In this document: positions 1-8,348 of the stretch, piece after piece | Layout: every line of letters begins with the position of its first letter | How positions within the stretch are numbered: the first letter of the stretch is position 1 | Assembly (NCBI RefSeq): GCF_008764295.1 | Contig: NZ_VTQX01000012.1 | Location: forward strand, 1-64,000 | Direction: 5' to 3' | Source of the DNA: Bacillus methanolicus | GTDB lineage: Bacteria > Bacillota > Bacilli > Bacillales > Cytobacillaceae | Length of the DNA: 64,000 bases | The notes under the pieces: generated by a model | What the model saw: only the letters and a program-made list of their open reading frames with translations | Database searches by the model: none | What the model was told of the DNA's origin: nothing | Position numbers and translations under genes: made by a program

Positions 1-2
1 AG

Positions 3-101
3 AAATGGGAAGGCGGACATATCCAACAATGGGCTATGGTCATGAATCAACTGTTAATTCATGACCACCTGAAGAATCGTGTAAAGAAGTATCTAGAATA
101 A
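3..101 (+). CDS. C-terminal end of an unidentified protein (5' part outside window)
   Basis: Frame 3 is open from the window edge to a TAA at 99-101 and gives 32 residues, basic at the end, finishing in KKYLE. No start is visible, so the gene would begin before the window. The other two plus frames stop at once. I do not recognise the family. It lies on the strand opposite the pst operon, ahead of a repeat-rich stretch, and could equally be a chance open frame. Confidence 0.3.
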   Translation, partial: KWEGGHIQQWAMVMNQLLIHDHLKNRVKKYLE

Positions 102-184
102 CTTACACACTTTTCTTGACAAACCCCTGGTTAGTCGAATTGGGAGCTTATTCGGACTTGACCTTAAAAGTTTCACGCGTTGTT

Positions 185-616
185 CTGTCCGAATACATCT
201 CTCATTCGGACAAATGTCTTTCTCACTTTCCCCATTCTGTCCGAATACACCTCTCATTCGGACAAATGTCTTTCTCGCTTTCCCCATTCTGTCCGAATAC
301 ATCTCTCATTCGGACAAATGTCTTTCTCGCTTTCCCCATTCTGTCCGAATACACCTCTCATTCGGACAAATGTCTTTCTTGCTTTCCTCATTCTGTCCGA
401 ATACACCTCTCATTCGGACAAATGTCTTTCTCGCTTTCCTCATTCTGTCCGAATACATCTCTCATTCGGACAAATGTCTTTCTCACTTTCCCCATTCTGT
501 CCGAATACACCTCTCATTCGGACAAATGTCTTTCTCGCTTTCCCCATTCTGTCCGAATACACCTCTCATTCGGACAAATGTCTTTCTCGTTTTCCCCATT
601 CTGTCCGAATACACCT
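185..616. repeat. Tandem array of 52-bp units, each with a perfect 9-bp palindrome
   Basis: Eight complete 52-bp units start at 185, 237, 289, 341, 393, 445, 497 and 549, and a ninth truncated copy starts at 601. Every full unit holds TGTCCGAAT, nine bases, then ATTCGGACA, followed by a constant 25-base pyrimidine-rich spacer. Differences between units are single bases: ACA(T/C)CTCTC in the loop and a few C/T or G/A changes in the spacer. Because 52 is not a multiple of three and the unit has no plus-strand stops, all three plus frames stay open across it, giving three overlapping false proteins. There is no ribosome binding site, and I do not call a gene here. Confidence 0.95.
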
Positions 617-659
617 CTTTACTAAAAAAGTCAGTAGAATGGACAACTCCCCCATTTTT

Positions 660-756
660 ACTGAGTTTTTCAGTGGCCTCTCAGTCGCTCCTTCGGGTCT
701 TACCTGACCGCAAATCCCCGAAGAATCAAGCACCTTCCACTCCAATCAACTAGTTT
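660..756 (-). repeat. Probable fragment of a dispersed Bacillus intergenic repeat
   Basis: On the minus strand this reads CTAGTTGATTGGAGTGGAAG, then a GC-richer stretch with GGTAAGACCCGAAGGAGCG. From memory it resembles a repeat common between genes in many Bacillaceae, which starts with a similar TGATTGGAGYGGAAGG motif and later has GACCCCGCAGG. Here the copy looks shortened and diverged. It lies directly between the palindrome array and the transposase remnant. The identification rests on recall, not on a search. Confidence 0.45.
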
Positions 757-765
757 GAGTCCTAC

Positions 766-990
766 TCAAGCAAGTTGCCAAGTCCAATTAGCCAATTTAT
801 TTAAGTTCATGGCACTAAAAGTAAGCGTCACCTGTATGAACTTGTTTTTAATCCCATAAGGTAGTCCATCGCATTCTTTTGCATCAGCAAAGACTCGTTC
901 AAGCGATTCTTTACGGCATGCGAATATTTCATTTGTATGACGAAGGTAGTTCAGCCTCTTCTCCATAGTTATACAAACTATGAAATCCAT
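766..990 (-). pseudogene. IS1182-family transposase remnant (C-terminal piece)
   Basis: The 74 codons contain ESLERVFADAKE, then LTFSAMNLNKLANWTW, the C-terminal signature of IS1182-like DDE transposases, where the glutamate of ERVFADAKE is the last catalytic acid. A full transposase of this family has roughly 450-550 residues; nothing upstream (991-1087) matches the missing part, and the phoU terminator lies there. The stretch around GLPYGIKNKF departs from the usual residues. This is a decayed, immobile fragment. No terminal inverted repeats were seen. Confidence 0.75.
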
Positions 991-1004
991 ATTTCCTCAA
1001 CGGC

Positions 1005-1051
1005 AAAAAAGACTGGAGGCAAACTTGATTTCATCGAGTTTGTCTCCAGTC
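1005..1051 (-). terminator. Rho-independent terminator of the pst-phoU operon
   Basis: On the minus strand a 16-bp stem (GACTGGAGACAAACTC pairing with a complementary arm, two mismatches) is followed by TTTTTT at 1010-1005. It lies 36 bases past the phoU stop. Confidence 0.85.
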
Positions 1052-1087
1052 TGAGAAGGAATATGTTTGCTTCCCTCTTTCTTCATT

Positions 1088-1747
1088 TTAGGCATTTAAA
1101 TCATAATGTTTGCCTTTGACGAGATAGAAAATGCTCTCTGCTATGTTTGTCACATGGTCTGCTGCTCGCTCTAAGTAGCGACAAACAAACGACAATTGTG
1201 TAATTTGGCTGATGTTATCAGGATACGAACGATTTAATTCTAAAAGTTCACGGATAGTTGAACCATATAATTCATCCACTTCATCATCCATATCTGCAAC
1301 TTTTTTCGCACTGGCAACATCCTCGTTACCGAAAGCTTGAAGTGACAGGTCGAGCATCTCTGTTGTGATACTATACATTTTCTTTACCTGCTGAAATGTC
1401 CTTACATGTTCTTCATGACCAATCCGAATCGTTGATTTCGCAATATTGACGGCAAAATCACCAATTCTTTCAATATCAGTAGCAATCTTAATGGCGACAA
1501 TGATCCGTCGTAAATCGATTGCCACGGGAGCCTGCTTTGCTATTAAGAGAATCGCAAAGTCATTAATTTCCTCATACAAAGCATCCGCCTCTGAATCATC
1601 ATCAATGACCTTAAGAGCCTTTTCAATGTTACACGTCTCCAGAGCCTCGATTGAATTCTCCAAAGCATTTTTTGCCAGTCTTCCAAGCTCAAGAAGTTTC
1701 GCTTGCAATTCATTCAAATCAAGCTGAAACTGTTCTCTTACGACCAT
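1088..1747 (-). CDS. phoU: PhoU, phosphate signalling regulator
   Basis: 219 residues, the usual length for PhoU. Two all-helical PhoU repeats lie at about 18-105 and 120-205, each with the metal-binding E/DxxxD pattern (for example DIERIGDFAVNIA and RYLERAADHVTNIA). In other bacteria PhoU links the Pst transporter to the PhoR sensor kinase and limits phosphate uptake. It is the last gene of pstS-C-A-B-phoU, 27 bases after pstB, and is closed by a strong terminator. The ATG at 1747 follows GGAGAGG. B. subtilis lacks phoU at this position, so this is a useful difference in lineage. The phoPR genes are not in the window. Confidence 0.96.
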   Translation of the reverse strand: MVVREQFQLDLNELQAKLLELGRLAKNALENSIEALETCNIEKALKVIDDDSEADALYEEINDFAILLIAKQAPVAIDLRRIIVAIKIATDIERIGDFAVNIAKSTIRIGHEEHVRTFQQVKKMYSITTEMLDLSLQAFGNEDVASAKKVADMDDEVDELYGSTIRELLELNRSYPDNISQITQLSFVCRYLERAADHVTNIAESIFYLVKGKHYDLNA

Positions 1748-1774
1748 GAAAATCTACATCCTCTCCAATGCAAT

Positions 1775-2608
1775 TTATCCAAATCGACCAGTAATATAAT
1801 CTTCTGTACGTTTATCTGAAGGAGTAGAAAAGATTTTATCTGTTGAATCAAATTCAATGACTTCTCCATTTAAGAAGAATGCTGTTTTATCAGAAATACG
1901 AGCTGCCTGCTGCATATTATGAGTAACAATTATAATGCTAAAGTCTTTCTTTAGTTCCTGAACAAGCTCTTCAATTTTCAAAGTAGAGATTGGATCCAAT
2001 GCAGAAGTCGGCTCATCCATTAAAATAACGTCAGGCTCAATCGCTAGACAGCGGGCGATACAAATACGTTGCTGCTGACCACCGGATAATCCGTATGCAT
2101 TTTCGTGCAGCCTATCTTTCACTTCATCCCAAATTGCTGCACCACGCAAGCTTTTTTCAACAATTTCATCTAAAATCTTTTTATTGCGAATGCCATGGAT
2201 TTTAGGACCATAGGCAATGTTTTCATAAATCGACTTTGGAAAAGGATTAGGTTTTTGAAAAACCATTCCAACACGAGTACGTAACTCCTCAACCTTATAA
2301 GATTTATTTAAAATACTTTTTTCCCGATATAAGATGTCTCCTGAAATTTTTACAACAGGAATTAATTCAACCATCCGATTCAACGTCTTGATAAAGGTTG
2401 ATTTTCCACATCCGGACGGTCCGATAATAGCGGTCACTTCATTTTCAACTATTTCAAGATTAATGCTCTTTAACGCGTGATCCTCACCATACCAAAGATT
2501 AAGATCCTTTGTTTGAAAGGCAACCTTCTTATTCGATTGAACTGGCTCCTGAGTTCCAACGTTCGCTGGACTCACAAAGTTCTTCTTTGCTTTTGTCATC
2601 ACTGCCAT
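1775..2608 (-). CDS. pstB: PstB, phosphate ABC transporter ATP-binding subunit
   Basis: 277 residues from the chosen start. Walker [10 protein letters not shown] at about 63-71, signature LSGGQQQR at 174-181 and Walker B ILMDEP at 195-200 are all intact. It hydrolyses ATP on the inner membrane face to drive high-affinity phosphate import through PstA and PstC. An upstream ATG at 2626 overlaps the pstA stop (TGATG), but the GGAGGG that would serve as ribosome binding site lies inside those first codons, ten bases before ATG at 2608 (MAVMTK), so 2608 is preferred. Only one pstB is present; B. subtilis has two. Confidence 0.95.
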   Translation of the reverse strand: MAVMTKAKKNFVSPANVGTQEPVQSNKKVAFQTKDLNLWYGEDHALKSINLEIVENEVTAIIGPSGCGKSTFIKTLNRMVELIPVVKISGDILYREKSILNKSYKVEELRTRVGMVFQKPNPFPKSIYENIAYGPKIHGIRNKKILDEIVEKSLRGAAIWDEVKDRLHENAYGLSGGQQQRICIARCLAIEPDVILMDEPTSALDPISTLKIEELVQELKKDFSIIIVTHNMQQAARISDKTAFFLNGEVIEFDSTDKIFSTPSDKRTEDYITGRFG

Positions 2609-2625
2609 TCTTCTCATTCCCTCCA

Positions 2626-3510
2626 TCAGTATCTCTTCTGATATTTATTGCGGATAAAGATCGCTACCGAATTCATTAAAAATAGGATAAACAATAATAC
2701 AACGATTGAGGCAGCAGCTAGATTTGCATATTCTGCCACTAGTGCAGCGTCAATTGTCCAGTAATAAATTTGCAGCGGCATTACGGTAAATTTATCAAAA
2801 ATTCCTTCTGGAAGCGGAATTAAAAGAGCTGGGATTCCGAGCACAACTAATGGAGCCGTTTCTCCAATGGCGCGAGATAATGCTAAAATAATTCCTGTTA
2901 AAATCCCTGGAATTGCTGCTGGCAAAACGACATTTTTGATCGTTTGCCATTTCGTGGCTCCCATCCCATATGAAGCATCCCGTAAATATTGAGGAACCGC
3001 TCGAATCGCCTCTTGCGCACTGACGACAACAATCGGAAGAACGAGCAATGCCATTGTTAGTCCACCTGCCAAGACAACCGCACCTAACCCTAGTCCTCTT
3101 ACAAAAACGGTTAAGCCTAACAAACCAAAAACAATTGACGGTACTCCAGCAAGATTGGAAATATTCGTTTGAATAAAAGACTGGAAGCGCCCTTTTTTAG
3201 CAAACTCCTCCAGATAAATGGCCGTTCCCACCCCAAGAAAAAAAGTAACAGGTGCTACAACAACCATGAGCCAGAAAGTTCCAGTAATCGCTCCAAGAAT
3301 TCCTGCCTTCTGCGGATCTGTTGACAGTCTATTTGATAAAAAATCAAAATTAATCCAGCCCATACTATCGCTGAAAACACGATAAATAAGGATAACAAGT
3401 ACTACTAACCCAACTAAAGTGGCTAGGAAAAATAATCTTTTGGCAACTTGATTCAAAAGTAAACGAGAACCTAATTTTTTCTGTATTTGTCCTGAGTCAA
3501 AGTATTTCAT
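2626..3510 (-). CDS. pstA: PstA, phosphate ABC transporter permease
   Basis: 294 residues with about six membrane segments (first near 28-48). The cytoplasmic coupling loop that contacts the ATPase is visible as [20 protein letters not shown], typical of binding-protein-dependent permeases. With PstC it forms the phosphate channel in the cytoplasmic membrane. The gene starts only two bases after the pstC stop and its stop overlaps the first possible pstB ATG, so the three genes are translated as one unit. Confidence 0.96.
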   Translation of the reverse strand: MKYFDSGQIQKKLGSRLLLNQVAKRLFFLATLVGLVVLVILIYRVFSDSMGWINFDFLSNRLSTDPQKAGILGAITGTFWLMVVVAPVTFFLGVGTAIYLEEFAKKGRFQSFIQTNISNLAGVPSIVFGLLGLTVFVRGLGLGAVVLAGGLTMALLVLPIVVVSAQEAIRAVPQYLRDASYGMGATKWQTIKNVVLPAAIPGILTGIILALSRAIGETAPLVVLGIPALLIPLPEGIFDKFTVMPLQIYYWTIDAALVAEYANLAAASIVVLLFILFLMNSVAIFIRNKYQKRY

Positions 3511-3512
3511 TT

Positions 3513-4448
3513 TTAGTATTCCTCCCTAAATTTACGAGAGATATATTGGGCAATTAGGTTCATCACAAGGGTGAAAACGAATAAAGTCATCGCAACCGCA
3601 TATAAACTATAATAGAGTGTTGAACCTGCCGGAGCATCTCCACCGGTTACCTCTACAATATAAGCGGTCATCGTCTGCATAGACTGTGTAAGATCAAAGG
3701 TAAAGTTTTTAGAGCTACCACTTGCAATCGTCACAATCATCGTTTCACCAATTGCTCGGGAAATAGCTAAAACAAATGATGCTACAATCCCTGAAATTGC
3801 CGCGGGAACAATTACCTTCCATGTTACTTCTAATTTCGTTGCTCCAAGTGCAAGAGCACCTTCCCTCATCGAGTTCGGAACCGCACCAAGCGCATCCTCT
3901 GAAAGCGATGCTACCATCGGGATGATCATAATTCCCATGACAATACCAGGACTCAAAATATTCGTTGGTTCTAAACCTGGGATTAAAGATCTTAAGATAG
4001 GAGTAACAAATGTAAGCGCAAAAAAGCCGTATACAATCGTTGGAATTCCTGCTAGGATTTCCAAAATCGGCTTTACAACCTTCCGTACTTTCTCAGATGC
4101 ATATTCACTTAAATAAACGGCTGTCATCAAGCCAATCGGTATTGCAACGACCATTGCAATAGCTGAGGAGATTAATGTACCTGTAAGTAAAGGGAGGACA
4201 CCAAATTGTGCATTCTGCCCTAGAGGCTTTAACACTGTACCTGTAAAAAATTCAATGAACGAGATCTCTTTAAAAAACGCAACGGTTTCAGACAATAGCG
4301 TTACTAAAATACCTAATGTCGTTAAAATCGAAATTACAGCAATCACAAATAATGTTTTCGGGATAATTTTTTCTACCACATTCGTAAAAGATGCAGTTTT
4401 TTTATTTTCTTCGATCATCTTTCTTACTTGACCAATCGACTTTTCCAA
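3513..4448 (-). CDS. pstC: PstC, phosphate ABC transporter permease
   Basis: 311 residues with about six membrane helices and the coupling loop ALGATKLEVTWKVIVPAAIS. It is the second half of the phosphate channel. The open frame reaches 4490, but the ribosome binding site GGAAGGGGA lies within that extension and is spaced eight bases from a TTG at 4448 (protein begins MEKSIGQVRK). That start gives the family length (B. subtilis PstC is 309 residues), so it is used here. A strong hairpin separates the gene from pstS. Confidence 0.93.
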   Translation of the reverse strand: MEKSIGQVRKMIEENKKTASFTNVVEKIIPKTLFVIAVISILTTLGILVTLLSETVAFFKEISFIEFFTGTVLKPLGQNAQFGVLPLLTGTLISSAIAMVVAIPIGLMTAVYLSEYASEKVRKVVKPILEILAGIPTIVYGFFALTFVTPILRSLIPGLEPTNILSPGIVMGIMIIPMVASLSEDALGAVPNSMREGALALGATKLEVTWKVIVPAAISGIVASFVLAISRAIGETMIVTIASGSSKNFTFDLTQSMQTMTAYIVEVTGGDAPAGSTLYYSLYAVAMTLFVFTLVMNLIAQYISRKFREEY

Positions 4449-4508
4449 CGTAACGTTCCCCTTCCAGAATTTGACCCTTTTTATATACAAGAAGGCATAT
4501 ATAAACCT

Positions 4509-4544
4509 GAAAGACGAGAGGGGATATTCCCCATCTCATCTTTC
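4509..4544 (-). other. Intercistronic hairpin between pstS and pstC
   Basis: On the minus strand GAAAGATGAGATGGGG pairs with CCCCTCTCGTCTTTC, with one bulge and one wobble. No U-run follows. A hairpin at this point can protect the 3' end of a processed pstS message and lower readthrough into pstC, so that more binding protein than permease is made. The structure is seen; its role is inferred. Confidence 0.7.
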
Positions 4545-4554
4545 AAAAAATGAA

Positions 4555-5571
4555 TTATTTTAATGCATTTAGTGCATCAAGTGATGCTTGAACTTCATCA
4601 TCTGTCAATGGTGCGAATCCTGTTTCTGCTGCAACAGTTTGAGCATTTTCAACTGCATAGATAGCAAAGTCTAATACTTGCGGTTTTTCTTTAGCCATAT
4701 TTACATTCAAGTATGTGAATACTGGACGTGTGAATGGACTATAAGCAAAGTCTTCACTTTCACCAATTGTGTCTAAATTTGGTTCAACAGGACCATTTCC
4801 AAAGTCAACATGCACTGCTTGTAACTTGTCTTTGTTATTTTCATAATATCCATATCCGAAGAACGCAATCGCATTCTTATCCTTGGAAACAAGATCAACT
4901 AGAATTGAATATTCTTGTTGCAGATTTGTATCTGCATCTAAATCTTGCTCTTCAAGAATTTTTTCCCAGAAGAATTCGTATGTTCCATGGTTTTCGTTTG
5001 GACCCATTTTAGAAATTGGTTCATTTGGAAAATCAGGACGAACGTCAGACCAGTTTTTAATTCCTTCGCTATCCAAGAAAATTTTGATAAGCTCATCTTT
5101 TGTCAATTCTTTTGCCCAGTCATTTTCTGGATTAATAACAAATGTTAAACCGTCTAAAGCTACCTTAATTTCTTGAACTTCAATTCCTAGTTCATCAGCT
5201 GTTGCTTGTTCTTCGTCTTTGATTTGACGAGAGGCATCATTGAAATCTGTTCCGCCTTGGTCAACTAAGAATTTTTTAAATCCTGCAGAAGTTCCAGCAC
5301 GGCCTACTTCTACTGAAACACCTTCTTGTTCGTTTGTCATATAGTTCTCAGCCATTTTTGCCATGAATGGATAAACAGTACCTGAACCATCGATAACAAC
5401 GCTACCTTCAAGTCCTTCATCTGCGACTTCTTCAGTTTGAGTTTCATTTCCAGTACTGCTGTTTTCATTGCCTTCTGTTTCTTCAGCATCATCTGAGCCA
5501 CCACATGCAGCCGCTACAACGATAAATGCTGCTAGGATTAAAAATAAACCTAGTTTTTTAAGACTTTTCAT
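4555..5571 (-). CDS. pstS: PstS, phosphate-binding lipoprotein
   Basis: 338 residues from ATG 5571, which follows AGGGGGAA at good spacing; the longer frame to 5748 has no ribosome binding site and runs through the Pho box. The signal peptide is lysine-rich, then hydrophobic, with lipobox VAAAC so that Cys23 is lipid-modified. An acidic, low-complexity linker follows, then the PBP fold with GSGTVYPF near the phosphate site and later GAGTSAGFKKF-like and GPNENHGTYEFF segments. It is tethered to the outer face of the membrane and delivers phosphate to PstCA. It is the first gene of the operon. Confidence 0.96.
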   Translation of the reverse strand: MKSLKKLGLFLILAAFIVVAAACGGSDDAEETEGNENSSTGNETQTEEVADEGLEGSVVIDGSGTVYPFMAKMAENYMTNEQEGVSVEVGRAGTSAGFKKFLVDQGGTDFNDASRQIKDEEQATADELGIEVQEIKVALDGLTFVINPENDWAKELTKDELIKIFLDSEGIKNWSDVRPDFPNEPISKMGPNENHGTYEFFWEKILEEQDLDADTNLQQEYSILVDLVSKDKNAIAFFGYGYYENNKDKLQAVHVDFGNGPVEPNLDTIGESEDFAYSPFTRPVFTYLNVNMAKEKPQVLDFAIYAVENAQTVAAETGFAPLTDDEVQASLDALNALK

Positions 5572-5614
5572 TTCTTTAATTCCCCCTAAGAGTATTGGTG
5601 GTTTTGTCCTACGA

Positions 5615-5695
5615 ATATTAGCATAACGTTTGACTGTAAATTGGGTTTTAATGAATTGTAAAGCTTGTGTAAATATGCAGTAAATGTAAGTAAAA
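5615..5695 (-). promoter_or_regulatory. Pho box array and pstS promoter region
   Basis: On the minus strand TTTACA-like hexamers occur at 5695-5690, 5684-5679, 5673-5668, 5662-5657, 5651-5646 and 5640-5635, every one exactly 11 bp from the next. Three are exact TTTACA, one is TTTACT, and two are weaker (TTTTAC, TTAAAA). PhoP of Bacillus binds TT(A/T/C)ACA repeats of this spacing. The -10 candidates TATGCT and TAATAT follow at 5625-5615, nine bases after the last repeat, so PhoP probably replaces a -35 element. Confidence 0.85.
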
Positions 5696-5846
5696 GTCGA
5701 TTTTTGTGGACACACTAATTGGTTAAAGACAATATGTTTCTGGCGCAATTTTAATAAAAATAAATGCCCTTCGTTTTCTTATTAAAAGACTTTTCAATAG
5801 TCCCCCCATTTACCCGACATACAAATAAAATCTCTTCATTTTTGAT

Positions 5847-5904
5847 ATAAAAAAGAGAAGCTGTGTCAAAAAATCGTTTTAACGACCTTTTGACACAGCT
5901 TCTC
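5847..5904 (-). terminator. Terminator of pbpA
   Basis: A perfect 17-bp stem, GAGAAGCTGTGTCAAAA with its complement, is followed on the minus strand by TTTTTTAT. It separates pbpA from the pst promoter region. Confidence 0.9.
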
Positions 5905-5912
5905 ATGCACAG

Positions 5913-8075
5913 TTATTCTTCTTCCGTTTGTTCCTGATCTTCATCTTCATTCTCTTGTTCAACGACGGATGTATTGTTAAGCTTCGCTTCTTCTCTCGTT
6001 TTCTTTAATTCAAAATAGGCATCCAAAGCTCTTCGTCCAATAATCGTATTGGCAGAATGTCCACCGCTTCTTCCCTGATACGCCCACGGAACGACAACCG
6101 AAATGGCCACTTCTGGATTATTATGAGGAGCATAGCCGACAAAGCTCAAATTCATCACTTCTGGTGGCTCATCATATTTGCTTCTTTCAGGACCATCATA
6201 AAAGGCTTGTGCCGTTCCTGTCTTCCCAGCAGGTGAATAGTAAGCATCATGAAATTTTCCATACGCAGTTCCTTCAGGATGCTGAGTTACTTGACGAAAT
6301 CCTTCATGCACATTTTCCATCCAGCCGTTCTCAAGCTTAATCCGATTGAGAACAGTTGGTTTTATTTCTTCAATTACAGGCCCTAACTCGTTTGTCTCCA
6401 TTAACGGGGCACGAATTTCCTTAACGATGCGCGGTTGAATTCGATTTCCTCCATTGGCAATCGTGGAAACATATTGTGCCAGCTGCATTGGAGTATACGT
6501 ATCATATTGTCCAATTGATAAAAAGAGTAATAATCCAGGGTCTTTTAAAGGTCCTTTATAACCTGTTGCTTCATTTGGCAAGTCAATGCCTGTCCTTGTT
6601 CCAAGTCCAAATTGGGCAAATGATTCACGAATCGTATCAAAAGCTTCCGTATTGATTGGTAAAGGCTTTTCGTATTGATAGCGCCCATCACCAATTTCAA
6701 TAGCTGTCTTAAACATGTAAACGTTGGATGAAACTCTTAAAGCACGGATATCATTTGTATTTCCAAAATTTTTCCACGAACTCATTTCAGGAGTTTGCGC
6801 AATCTTCAATGGTGCATCGTAAAATACCGTTCCAGGTCTGATCGCTCCCGTTTGATAACCAGTAAGGATCGTTGCCCCTTTCACCGTTGAGCCAACATTG
6901 TAGGAAGTGGTAATCGTTCCTAATGCAAAGTCTTGCATTTCGGTTTTACCTGTTTCCTTATCTCGAACAAGCTGTTTACCAGCCATCGTGATAATATCAC
7001 CAGTATTTGGATCCATCAGAACTACAAATGCCCGATCTAATAATCCTGTTCTTGGTGATTTTTTTGCAGCCCGCAGTTCTTCCTCAATGATTTTTTCAAC
7101 CTCTAGCTGAAGATCCATATCGATGGTTAAAACAAGATCCTTTCCTCTTTGACCTTCAGAAATGACTTCGGTTTCAATCACTTTCCCTGCTTTATCAGTA
7201 ATATTCTTTACCCTCGCCTTTTGACCATGAAGTACGTCCTCATATTGCTTTTCAATATAACTCTTGCCAACTCGGTCGTTTCGGTTATAATCTCTGGCTA
7301 AGTAATAATCAAGTTCTTCTTTCGGAATTCCTTCATTTGAGTCGGTCACTTTCCCCAGCACTGTCCTCAAGGTATTTCCGAATGCATATGAACGCTCCCA
7401 ATCTGTCGTCGTATCAACTCCTGGAAGGTATTGCAAATTTTCACTGACAAGAGCAAATTCCTTTTGCGTAACATCTTCATTTTTGACAATCTGCGGTGTC
7501 AAAGCATAACCACTAGAAAACGCTCGATAAATCGCCAAAATTTCTAAATCTTCTTCCGTTAACTCTTCAAGTTCCTCGTCTGTAATTCGTTCAAGCTGAA
7601 GGCTGTATACTTTACTATCGTATTCTTTAGTTTCGAGCTCTTCTTTTAACGCCTCTTGTTCTTCCTCAGATACTTTTTCAGCAGCGCGATCAGGGTTTTT
7701 AATAATCCAATAATCCTTCTTATCTCTTTCTTGCACCTTATCAGGCTTCAATTCGATCAGTTTAGCTAGCCTTTCTGCCACTTCAAGCATTTCACTTTGA
7801 CTTGCTCCAAAATTCGTATAGGTAATCGCATTTTTCGGTGTATTATCTACGATTACATGACCATTTCGATCGTACATTTTCCCCCGTGGAACCGGGTTGT
7901 TTACCGTAATATCCTCCGTTCTTTCAATCTCACGTTTATAGTCATCGCCATACACTATTTGCACGACCCCAAGACGGAGAATCAAAATAGAAAATAGAAA
8001 AAAGACGACAAAAAACAACAAATTCAAACGGACTGGAATGATCTTCTTTTTCTTCTTTTTTTCATCTTGTACCAT
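5913..8075 (-). CDS. pbpA: Class B penicillin-binding protein, PbpA/PBP2a type
   Basis: 720 residues (B. subtilis PBP2a has 716). A lysine-rich cytoplasmic N-terminus is followed by one membrane anchor at about 17-40, a dimerisation domain, and a transpeptidase domain with all three catalytic motifs: STVK at 396-399 (nucleophile serine), SSN at 449-451 and KTG at 618-620. It cross-links peptidoglycan stem peptides outside the membrane, in the elongation machinery. The C-terminal 35 residues are very acidic. It sits between yqgE and pst exactly as in B. subtilis. Confidence 0.95.
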   Translation of the reverse strand: MVQDEKKKKKKIIPVRLNLLFFVVFFLFSILILRLGVVQIVYGDDYKREIERTEDITVNNPVPRGKMYDRNGHVIVDNTPKNAITYTNFGASQSEMLEVAERLAKLIELKPDKVQERDKKDYWIIKNPDRAAEKVSEEEQEALKEELETKEYDSKVYSLQLERITDEELEELTEEDLEILAIYRAFSSGYALTPQIVKNEDVTQKEFALVSENLQYLPGVDTTTDWERSYAFGNTLRTVLGKVTDSNEGIPKEELDYYLARDYNRNDRVGKSYIEKQYEDVLHGQKARVKNITDKAGKVIETEVISEGQRGKDLVLTIDMDLQLEVEKIIEEELRAAKKSPRTGLLDRAFVVLMDPNTGDIITMAGKQLVRDKETGKTEMQDFALGTITTSYNVGSTVKGATILTGYQTGAIRPGTVFYDAPLKIAQTPEMSSWKNFGNTNDIRALRVSSNVYMFKTAIEIGDGRYQYEKPLPINTEAFDTIRESFAQFGLGTRTGIDLPNEATGYKGPLKDPGLLLFLSIGQYDTYTPMQLAQYVSTIANGGNRIQPRIVKEIRAPLMETNELGPVIEEIKPTVLNRIKLENGWMENVHEGFRQVTQHPEGTAYGKFHDAYYSPAGKTGTAQAFYDGPERSKYDEPPEVMNLSFVGYAPHNNPEVAISVVVPWAYQGRSGGHSANTIIGRRALDAYFELKKTREEAKLNNTSVVEQENEDEDQEQTEEE

Positions 8076-8314
8076 TTTGTCAAATCTACCTACTTCCTAG
8101 ATGCTTAATACAATAATTTAATTGTAAATGAAAGAACTTGAAATTTCTATTCCTATGCAATAAAAGATTTTTCCTTTTCCATAACCGATGGATAATCAAT
8201 AGATTAATTCCATTCCTCCGAGTTTATTTATACGAGATGAAGTGCTGGGTTTTTCATCTAAATAAGAAAATATATTTTCTATGCAAAACTTTACTGCCGT
8301 ACATTTAAACAGGA

Positions 8315-8347
8315 TAAAAGGGAAGGGTTAACTTCCCCCTTCCCTTT
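8315..8347 (-). terminator. Terminator after yqgE
   Basis: AAAGGGAAGGG and CCCTTCCCTTT form an 11-bp stem right after the yqgE stop; a short T-rich stretch follows on the minus strand. Confidence 0.75.
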
Positions 8348-8348
8348 A

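Noticed and set aside
185-616. CRISPR array
   Set aside because: Repeats and the intervals between them are both nearly identical; a CRISPR array needs unique spacers. No cas genes are present.
4449-4490. Longer pstC N-terminus (MYIKRVKFWK)
   Set aside because: The only ribosome binding site lies inside this extension; TTG at 4448 gives the family length.
5572-5748. Longer pstS N-terminus
   Set aside because: It would run through the Pho box and place the lipoprotein signal 59 residues inside the protein.
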